Assembly (NCBI GenBank): GCA_001557505.1
Contig: LSAX01000035.1
Coordinates: forward strand, 1 to 28,527
DNA: 28,527 nt
DNA from: Reticulascus tulasneorum
Taxonomy: Eukaryota > Ascomycota > Sordariomycetes > Glomerellales > Reticulascaceae
Reading direction: 5' to 3'
In this document: piece by piece, positions 20,115 to 28,527 of the stretch
How the letters are laid out: each line of letters opens with the position of its first letter
Position numbering within the stretch: position 1 is the stretch's first letter
The notes under the pieces: generated by a model
Told to the model about the DNA's origin: nothing
The model's database searches: none
Seen by the model: the letters and a program-made list of their open reading frames with translations, nothing else
Made by a program: the position numbers and the translations under genes

Positions 20115-21435
20115 ATGTCGCCGAGCACAATCACCCCAGACCCGAGCTTCACGCTCGCCCCTATGGAAAAGACTCCGAAGGAGAAACATAACTTCGGAGC
20201 TGTCATCACCGACCTTGATTTGAACAACATCAGCGGTATGAACATCCGAAGACTTGCAAGTTCCCGTTTGGGTACACATAACTGACAAACTCACTTTTAG
20301 ATGTGGATGTACAGGCTCTCTCTGATGCCATCTGGACACACAAGCTTGTCGTTGTCAAGGGCCAGAAAGATCTTGAGCCAATCAAACAATGGGAGCTCGT
20401 GACTCGGTTCGATCCGAAAGCGCCACTGGTACACTCACACGGTGATGTAAAAACATTCAACGAGAAAGGTGGAGTTCTGTCCGTAAGTTTCCCTCCCTTT
20501 CCTGAGAATGAAAGACAACTTAGGCGATTGAGTCGGATATTAAGACCCACACAGAAAGGGCGCGAGATCATGGGAGTCCCAGGGGCTGAGAATGTGAGGA
20601 TAATGGCAAAGGATTTCAAGGCGAGAACCACTACGGGCTTCTCAACAAGACTTTGACCAGGGCGCCGTACCACGAGTTCCATGATCTACCGTTGTCGGAG
20701 GATGAGTACAAAGCTGGTCATACCCGTTTCCAGCGGTGGCACATTGACGCCCCCTTGTACGCGCGAGACCCTGCGTGGTTCACAACGCTGCGATGCATCA
20801 AGCGTCCGACGAGCCCCGAGATCACTATCCATTGGGATGATGGAACAGGCCAGACAAAAACATCCGAACCAGGACTCACAGCATCTTCAGCAGTGTCCAG
20901 ACTTACGACCTCATGACAGATGAAGAGAAAACACTAGCAGATCACTCTTGGGTCGAGTATGCCCCGTACCCATACCTTTGGATGGGCAATTGCAAGGGCA
21001 ATGCCAACGGCCTCGGCTTGGTTGACCAGGGCAAAGAACTCAGCCTTGAGAATCTCGGCCCTTATGAAGAAAAGGACGTCAAGCGGTATCCCATGGTATG
21101 GGTCAATCCAGTTACTGAAGAGAAGGCATTCATGGTTCACGGAATATGTGTTCGCAAGATGTTCCTGCGATCATCCGTCGACGAAGAGCCAAGGATTGTG
21201 ACGATGTGGTCGAAATCCGCAAGTGGCTGAAGGTTATCCAGGAGCGCGTGTTGAAGCCGGAGTATGTTATGGTGCCTAAGTTGGGCGAAGGCGATATCGT
21301 TATGTGGGCGAACCATCAGATGTTCCACTCCGCAGTAGACTATCATGAGTCACTGGGCGTAAGGACTATGCATCAAGCGAACATTGGGCGAGCTCTGGCC
21401 CAGTCGGGCCAGTGCCCATTCCCGTGGCTGCTTAG
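20115..21435 (+). pseudogene. Mirror copy of XanA-like 1, frameshifted
   Basis: ATG is at 20115 and TAG at 21433-21435. Four single-base losses relative to the left arm break the frame: near 20603 (a T), 20883 (a T), 21199 (a G) and 21388 (a G). All introns and motifs are otherwise as in the left copy. Confidence 0.75.
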
Positions 21436-21560
21436 GGAGCGGACCGCGTTCCAACCTTTCGCAAGTTTTGTAACCTTTTTATAGCAAGGTTTTGTAATTA
21501 TCTTTCAAATATTCAGTTGCTGTCCAGCCAAATGTTGGGCCGTAATTCCTATGCGGACTT

Positions 21561-22135
21561 TCAAGAGTCAAAGTGACTAGAGACATGATGTGCAACGGCC
21601 GCCTCGTCGCCTTCGAATGCGCCACAGACAGGACAAGTCACTGTGGCAGGTGTTGCAGAGAGTTCGTTGAGATCGGAGGCAGGCTCTCCAGGCTCGGAGT
21701 CCTGATCGGCTGGGGCGCTTCGTTGTCCCTTCACACCCTTTCTCTTTAGATGCCGTGCCGGTTTAATGTAGGCATCCAACCCCAGACTCCGTACCGCTGG
21801 TCCCTCTTGATCCTCGTGGCCGCCTACTAGTCGCGACGAACCGACGCGATCAGCGGAAGATGGATCAGTGTCAGCGAAGAGAGGTGGCATGCTTGCTCGG
21901 CTTTGAGAATTGTCGACTTCAGTTGATGCTCACTCGCCATACCTTGCACCCTTCCTATCCTTCCGTCCGTAAGGCGCACCTTGATGCCTCGGTGATGGTC
22001 ACCACGAGTCAGAATATCGCGTACGGTTCCACGGACAGTGCGCCCAGTCGGCTGATCGACCTTGAGAACAATGTCGACTCGGGCTCCTACCACTACATCC
22101 CTTGTGGAAGGGACTCGTGAAGATGAGGAGGCCAT
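21561..22135 (-). pseudogene. Mirror copy of the YwbE-like zinc-finger protein, frameshifted
   Basis: The YwbE domain and the C-terminal finger are both present but lie in different frames because one A is lost near 21931. The left copy is intact. Confidence 0.75.
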
Positions 22136-22765
22136 TACCGGTGATGGCGAGCCTCTAAAGACGCTTGCAACTCATTTATCAGTGATGATGTGTTGAGTCG
22201 CTCGTGAATGACGATGCAAGAAAAATTGGTGGGGCGGAAACCCTTAGGAAGATTAGCGCGAATTTTTATATCACATACCGTACAATTGTGGACGGGCGGC
22301 CACCGTCCGGCAAGCAGCGGTATCATTCTAGGGTGCGCATCCCCTTCTCTTCCAATCCAGACTCCGGTACATATTCGGAATCGGAGCCAATTCAATGGCA
22401 TATGCTCAAGCCCCTAGCTCGGCATTGCTGGCCGAGTTATCTGGCCCATATGCGGTTGGGTTCCTGTTAGATCATTGCCTTTTTATGCTACATGGAAACC
22501 CCTTTACACGCCGAACGCCGAGTTTAAACGATAATATTGGGTTGAGAACAATACAGCATCCGACTGATAAGAAGGATAGCGCTGTCAGAACGTCGAATCA
22601 CTTCATAGGAGAACTAGGGGGCGAGGCTGCTCATTGCGCCTGTATGATTACCTGGCGCAAATATCATTGATCAAACTCGACAATGCCGATAAGGACTAGG
22701 AGAAGGCAGAATTCCATTAGGTTGGCATAATTTAAGTTAAAATCTATGTGTCTATCCTTCTTTCT
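22136..22765. other. Mirror of the ADH/YwbE-like intergenic region
   Basis: Reverse complement of 7212-7842 with small indels. Nothing recognised. Confidence 0.4.
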
Positions 22766-23956
22766 CTAAACTGCCAAGACGTACTTGTATTTCGCCTTGC
22801 CATTGTACTGATCGATGACAACCTGGTTGGCATCGGCCATCTTACGCTCCTGGATTATAGGACGGATACCTTTGGTAGCAGCGAACTCAAACATCTCTTC
22901 CACTTCCTTGTAAGTACCCAGAAGCTCCCCTCGACCTTCAACATGCCCGCGCAGAGCGTATACGTGCTGATATCGCGGAGCGAGTCGATCGTGGCGCCTA
23001 CCGTTACAAATGACCCATTGAGCTTGAGAAGACCCAGTAGCTCTCTCATAGGCATATCTGCGGAGTCGGATGTCGAAATGATAATGTCGAGGGAAGACCA
23101 TTCTTGACTGCCCAGTCCTCGTCCTCCGCCATGCGATGAACTCGTCGGCCCCAAGCTCATTGATCGCATCGTCCTTCTTCGAACTACTTCGAGAGATGGC
23201 CACAACTTTGTCACAACCCAAAGCTTTTGCCCAGATCAGAGCGAAATGGCCGATTCCACCAATTCCCAGAATACCAACGCTCTTCCCCGGCCCTGCGCCA
23301 TGCCTTTTAAGAGGAGCCCAGGAAGTTATTCCCGCGCACAGCATTGGAGCAGCATCTGCAGCAACATTAGTTCCTTTTGATCCAGCGAGGGGGGAGAAAC
23401 CGAAACCCGGCTTAAACCTACTCTCAGAAGAAACTCCATCCGGGATCTTCATGACGATGTTCATATGCGCTCGATGCACCTTCGCAAATCCACCGTGAAG
23501 GATGCTTTTCCCATCTTTCCACTTTCCGTTGGCACTCTGCACGAATTTCGGGCATCTCTGAGGGAATCCTCTTCCGCATGCAGCGCAGTCAGATTCAAGA
23601 CAGGCATAACCTTGCGGGCCAACGCCAACACGATCGCCGAACTTGAAGGCGGTCACTTTGCTGCCGACTCTTATGACGGTTCCAATTATTTCATGGCCGA
23701 TACAGCACGGGTAGGTTTGGGAGCCCTGTTCACCGTTAAATCTGCTCTGCATACTGCCAATCTGGGTGGGTGAACTTACATATGCATTTATGAGGGCGTG
23801 GGTGTCGGTTCCACAGATCGAGCAGTGCGTCACCTCGATATCGACATCAGTATCTTCCGCAGGTCTCAGCGGTAGATCCTGCCACACAAGCTTGCCGATA
23901 GAATCCTTGTCGAGGGCGACCCAACCTTGGGTGGATGTGAGGGGTGCTGTCGCCAT
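22766..23956 (-). pseudogene. Mirror copy of the cinnamyl-alcohol-dehydrogenase-type gene, frameshifted
   Basis: The first two thirds match the left copy, including both in-frame introns. A lost base near 23132 shifts the frame through about 60 codons until compensating indels restore it near the GTYKEVEEMF region. An extra serine codon appears near 23190. The left copy should be used. Confidence 0.8.
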
Positions 23957-24595
23957 TGGAGGTGGATACGAAATCGAGGGCTAAAGTCTAAAATATGGTA
24001 TGGAAATATCGTTTTGTGGATTGAATGTCTTGCTCGATAGGATTGCGTTGAAGAAGCCAGGTCAATTAATTGTGATGCGCTCGAATTCCTTTATAGATGT
24101 TTCGCAACTCATTGCATTCATCGCCAGTGCCTGCTAATAGATAGACGACGGACTTTAGGGGCGGTGTTAATTGATACGGCCATCTTGATGCTCGGAAGCT
24201 CACGAACAGGGCTTCGCCAAACCAAGAATTGAGCAAGGGTGGATTCCCGAGTCGTTTCAAATGTGCCTGTCGGCTTACCAAGTTACATAGCAATAGGAAA
24301 TAATGCCGTTATTGCTAGGTAAAGCGTGTAGAGTCCAATGAAAAACGCTTGCCAGCCGGACCCGGAGATGGCTTTATTGGCGATAACCCTGGTGGTCGCT
24401 GCCTGTAAATCCGGGCCCAAGCCCATAGGGCGATCTAGCTCCGGCTTTCTTCCTTGCTTCCGTCCCTACAATCAATTCACTTGCATCAATCCCGAGGCTC
24501 ATCATGGCGTACCTTTAATATGACAGGGTATCTCGAGATTTAATCTACCGGGAACTAATTTTGTACATTCTTTGATTTGACCGCACTTCCGCTCG
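23957..24595. other. Mirror of the 5383-6020 spacer
   Basis: The 75-codon minus ORF at 24066-24293 equals the left 5684-5911 ORF. The hydrophobic 73-codon ORF is not open here because of an indel. No family recognised. Confidence 0.3.
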
Positions 24596-25448
24596 TCATT
24601 GGCCAAAATCTTCTGACGGAACCGGTCCATCTCCAAGCACTTCTTGGAGCAATCTTCTCTCTACACAGACATGTTTCCGGTCGGCTCCTCGTCCTCCTTC
24701 CGATCGGGCATGTACTTTGCATGTAGCTCGTCGACGACAGCCAGATGTGCCTCGCGCAGTGCCTTCTTCTCCTCGTCGTGGTTCTCCTTCATTCTCGTGA
24801 GGTGCGGCGGCGGCCATGGGATTTCCGGCGGAACTTCCTCGAGATGCGCGACCGTGCCGCCCCAAAAGCAGGTCATGATGGTTCCTAGGCCGCTAAGTCT
24901 CACGACGGTGCGCTGCCATTGTCGCCTTCGCCGAGCGATCAACCATGGCTGCTCTATAGCCGACTCACGCTCACGTTGTACGTCGCGCATCTCTTCGAGC
25001 CGCGCAGAATATGCTGCGCACGCAGCATCAAGCTCACCGTGGAACTTTGCCTTCTCCTGTTGGTCTTTTTTCACCTGCCGATGCGTTAATGTGCAGTTCT
25101 TACGTGCGGATGGCTACTCGCTACTTACTGGGCTGAAAATCCTGTCGAACTCCTGGTCAAGTTCTGTCCCAGCTTCCCCATGGTCCTCTGGTTGCACTCT
25201 CGGCCTCTTCGCCCGAGAACCTGGAGCTCGGGAGCTGGAATTAGATACTTGCTGGAGTTCGTGACTTTCTGCGTGCAGTGGATCTTGTTCCCATTTTCGG
25301 GAGGAGTGGACATATTTCGTTCAGACAAGGTCGAATTCTGCTCCCAGACCATCTCGGGGGCTTCGTCGTCGTCGTCTGCGTTGTTCTGGGTCAAGAGGTG
25401 GTGAGCGGCTGCCTCATTTGCAGCACCGCGGCCGAACATGATAAGCAC
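24596..25448 (-). pseudogene. Mirror copy of the orphan charged protein, frameshifted
   Basis: Reverse complement of 4528-5382. Indels interrupt both exons, near 25,300 after STPPE and near 24,690 before the RKHVC segment. Confidence 0.65.
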
Positions 25449-26333
25449 TGACTGGCGCGACAGATGTGGGCTTCGATGCTCTGGTAACTTTGGGCTGATA
25501 GCGGTGTCGAGTAATTCGGCAGACGTGATTTATTGGGCCTTAATTATAACCTGAACGCCTTGTTGATTGCGCGACAATTGTGGTATGGCAACTGGCTCCA
25601 AATGGAGTTTTTGTTGATTCAAAGGCCCAGCTGAATCCTAAATGATCGGCGGTAATCATGCTCTCTTTAGAGATTTCATCACAGAGCAAACCTGGCTGAT
25701 TGGACATGTATCTTTCTGGCAGCCTGACTGTTTGGTGGTGGAGTACGTGGACACTGCGTCATCCCCACACTGGGCGGCCTCCACTCCCATCTCATCTTGC
25801 ATGCGATAGGCACATTTGCATGGCTAAATGGCGTATTCCACCCAATCCTCGCCAACTGTTCGCGGCTTGTGCCCTTTCTTGGCCACTGCGCCCTCAGCCC
25901 TGAATTGAGGGGTCGTCCCTGAGATTAGCGGCATCATCTCGTAGGCCAGTAATTCGTTATGCTGATGTAGCTACCTACCAATTATGGCCGACCCCACGCG
26001 AGATTAGCTGCGGCTACTCGAGGACCATCAACTACTTAGCCACAAGCAGTGCGAATGTTATGTCTGAGCTGCAATGAAATGGACTTGAATCAAGATGTCA
26101 GTCATATTCAGACCGTTTGAATACCTAGGATGCATGTTACGTTTTAAGGTATGAACCATTCCAACCCTGTGTCTCGTCCCTCTGCAATCGCGGACCACTA
26201 TTTTCTCGCTCGCAAGAGTGCTCTCGAATTGGCTGATCCCTACCTTTACCATCGAGGACCCTGCTACCGAGGAGCCTCCCAACATCCGTGCCAGCTTGGA
26301 GATTTTCTCTTACAATAGTTCAGAAGGAGCTTG
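25449..26333. other. Mirror of the 3641-4527 intergenic region
   Basis: Reverse complement of the left region. No gene recognised. Confidence 0.4.
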
Positions 26334-26987
26334 TCAGATGGACTCGGTGCCCTTCAAAGAAGCCCACTCATCCTCGAGCATCCCGAAAAGCACATGGTCA
26401 TACCACTGAGATCCATACTGGTACGACTCTCGCCGCAATCCCTCCTTGACGAAGCCGAGCCGTTCGTAAAACTTAACGGCGCGCTTGTTGAATGAAAAAC
26501 ATGCCAACCGCACTGCATGCATCCCGGCGACGCCGAAGGCCCAGTCGAGGGACCATCTAACGGCTTCGGCGCCGTAGCCTTGCCCTTGATATGAAGTTGC
26601 GAGCATAATCCCTAGGGTGCAGTTTCGGTGATGTCTGGTGAGCGCATGCGCATCAAGGCTGAGCCAACCAATTGTAGTGAAACTAGCTGGGGGAGACTGG
26701 CCTGCCGAGCCACTCCCCGACCGCGTGCTGGGAGCTTGAGTTGTCTGCTTTGACTGAGGCTGGTTCTGTAGGGAGACAGATCATAACGGCAAGGATGGCC
26801 TTAGCTAGTCCGACCATATCCTTGTCTATGTCTTCCGTACGAGGCGGTGCAGAAGTCGACTGGTACTCTGGGCGTAGGTTGTCGGGTCATTCATCATGAC
26901 GTCGCGGATGAATGCCTTATCCTCCGGGTCGTTGGACAAAGCCCTGTAAACAAGGCGGTCCGAGCGGAAGAGTCGATCAAATGACAT
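26334..26987 (-). pseudogene. Mirror copy of the GNAT acetyltransferase
   Basis: The start is 26987. The five-C (GGGGG on plus, near 26690) run is correct here and joins the substrate-strand and acetyl-CoA halves. A separate two-base loss near 26720 and further slips in the N-terminal half break the frame instead. Confidence 0.75.
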
Positions 26988-27759
26988 GTTTGTCGAAGGA
27001 GCCGTTGTTCCTGGGTGTGTGTTGTTTCTTTACAACCTCGCCGCTGTCGAAGAGTTCACGTCTTGCAAGTTGATGGCTGCAGGTTGATGTCTGCGGGTTG
27101 AACCCCGGAGTTGGATGGCAATGCGGGCGCTATGATAAACCAAACAGTGCAGGGTTACTAAAACCCCTTTGTCAAGTATTTGTCACGAAGAATTCAAGTA
27201 ACGACAGATTCGAAGATTGCTACCGGAGATTTGGCATGAAGCCCCGTTATCAAGGCAGAAACGAGGCAGGGGATTCAGGGGGGTGAGGGTTCGTTAGTTG
27301 GCGGTGCCGAGAATGCGAAAGGCATGTCCTTCAGATGCATGCAAGGATGATATAGCCGGCCCGGTGTGGAAGGCCGGGTGGAGTGCAAAAGTTCCCCGCA
27401 AGCCTGCCGAATATTGATTGCAACCTTAAGTTGGTTTAACTGCGTGAAGTCTTGCTGCTTTAATCGTCGGTTGCTACTAAGTGTTGGCAGTCGCATGCCG
27501 TTATGTCTGACAGCATTGAGAGGACGGGACTGCGCCGCTTGGCAAATTCGTGTCTTATCATACACCCGTACGATGCGGCCTTTGTCTGCCATGGCTTCCG
27601 GAATTCCTTGCCTGTTGAGCCTCAGTACGTAACTCTACATGGTACCTCTAGTCGCCCACCGGCGCTCCTTACCTTCACCACTATCCGCCTCTCTACAGAC
27701 TTGTGGCAGGCCAGATCACAACCTTGATACTCTAGCTTTACCTTACAGAGTCCATCACC
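26988..27759. promoter_or_regulatory. Mirror of the UstYa/GNAT divergent promoter
   Basis: Reverse complement of 2215-2984. One of the two CCACCCGG-type repeats is altered here (near 27360-27368). No gene recognised. Confidence 0.4.
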
Positions 27760-28527
27760 ATGTCTGAGCATTCCAGATTCCTCCGACAATTCTTCTGGGA
27801 GGAGGAATCCGACCTCAAATATTCCCGTATTTCAGATAACGATGGTTCTTGCTCCGAGTCATCAGCAGCGGCTCAAGCAGTGCACAGTCGACAAGCAAAA
27901 TCCGTGCCATACTGCCATGGACCTTGGCTACTCTCTCTGGCTTTGTGAACATCTTGTTTCTGGTTATTCTATGGATCAGTCGAAGAGGGAGTCCTGGATT
28001 CAGCGAATTGGGTACATTTTGCAACAGGCTTCAAGAATGACTTCCGTAAGTTTTGACGATCGGACATTGAAACCAAATACTGGCTGACCACAAACTTGTA
28101 TAGTGGACGCTCGCCAACACATCGAAGTCGTGGAAACGGTCTTCAATGGTGCCCCTGAATTCATGGACGACGGCACCATGTACATTCCGAACCCCGACCC
28201 AATTCGATACGTTGGAGACCCTCGAATATTCCCTGAAGTAGATCAGAATTGGGAGGACTTGGTGTTTGGTACGGGCTTCTACTCCTTCCATGATCGCTTG
28301 TACAGAGACAAGCCAGTTCCTAACTATCATTGTTTTCAACATTTCAGGACGATATTTCCGTATTACCGAAGAAGAAGCGCACAACTCATTCGGAGACAAC
28401 TACAGAGACTACTGGGATGACGAGTTCGGCGCTTATCTAGCAGGGTAAGAGAATCCCACCCGGTTCATTTCTGGCGTTCCATCCATTCTGAGAGGGCATG
28501 ACTGTAGCATCGATATGTTCCACACAC
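27760..28527 (+). pseudogene. Mirror copy of the UstYa-family gene, cut by the window end
   Basis: ATG is at 27760. The first three exons and the start of the fourth are present, and the sequence ends within the codons of the first HxxHC motif. Homopolymer slips (for example an extra T near 28018 and altered T runs near 28298 and 28333) break the frame. The second HxxHC motif is absent only because the window ends. Confidence 0.75.

Larger units (their letters stand above)
15049..28527. repeat. Right arm of the inverted repeat (second reading of the left arm)
   Basis: This is the reverse complement of 14924-1447, and its last base pairs with 1447. It carries its own set of single-base indels. 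Examples: a run of four C near 17250 against five in the left arm, six T near 17206 against seven, and four G near 17610 against three. Genes on this arm are listed separately for completeness but probably duplicate the left-arm loci and should not be counted as paralogues. Confidence 0.97.

Noticed and set aside
15049..28527. Second full set of paralogous genes
   Set aside because: The copies are mirror images with only homopolymer-type differences, including in introns and intergenic DNA, so they are best explained as a second reading of the same locus.
1..28527. CRISPR arrays, rRNA or tRNA genes, transposons, telomeric repeats
   Set aside because: I saw no spaced direct repeats, tRNA-like cloverleaf motifs, transposase or reverse-transcriptase motifs, or TTAGGG arrays.

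Overview
The window is fungal, most likely a filamentous ascomycete. The genes carry many short introns (48-79 bp, GT...AG, several with CTAAC/CTAAT-type branch points). The protein families are ascomycete ones (UstYa/DUF3328, XanA-like 2-oxoglutarate dioxygenases), and the one promoter that can be read is TATA plus CT-rich. The species cannot be named from the sequence.

Architecture: almost the whole window is one giant imperfect inverted repeat. Bases 1447-14924 return as their reverse complement at 15049-28527 around a 124-bp asymmetric spacer (14925-15048). Paired positions sum to about 29,970-29,978. The arm differences I compared are nearly all single-base gains or losses in short homopolymers, and they break reading frames in a complementary way: where one arm is broken, the other is usually intact. 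The simplest reading is a template-complement (fold-back) chimeric long read or contig, so there is one real gene set and the right arm is a second noisy reading of it. A true chromosomal palindrome is the alternative.

Unique gene order (left arm): a probable small secreted peptide gene (about 422-611, +, frame broken); a UstYa/DUF3328 membrane protein (2214-1089, -); a GNAT acetyltransferase (2985-3640, +); an orphan charged, probably nuclear protein (4528-5382, +); a weak small ORF; a zinc-dependent cinnamyl-alcohol-dehydrogenase-type reductase (6021-7211, +); a YwbE/DUF2196-domain protein with a C-terminal zinc finger (7843-8418, +); XanA-like dioxygenase 1 (9865-8541, -); a secreted guanine-deaminase-like CDA-fold enzyme (10613-11398, +); an isopenicillin-N-synthase-like dioxygenase (13003-11899, -); and XanA-like dioxygenase 2 (spacer to 13853, -), whose 5' end is cut off where the sequence folds back.

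Function: the core from about 8.5 to 15 kb joins a predicted guanine-type deaminase (guanine to xanthine in the reference family) to two relatives of Aspergillus xanthine dioxygenase (xanthine to urate) and a third Fe(II)/2-oxoglutarate oxygenase. A 10-bp palindrome, CTCGGCCGAG, occurs once perfectly and once imperfectly in each of two core promoter regions, suggesting a shared Zn2Cys6 regulator. With the UstYa protein, the ADH and the GNAT, this could be a catabolic or specialised-metabolite cluster acting on a purine or purine-like heterocycle. That is inference: no backbone synthase and no convincing RiPP precursor is visible.
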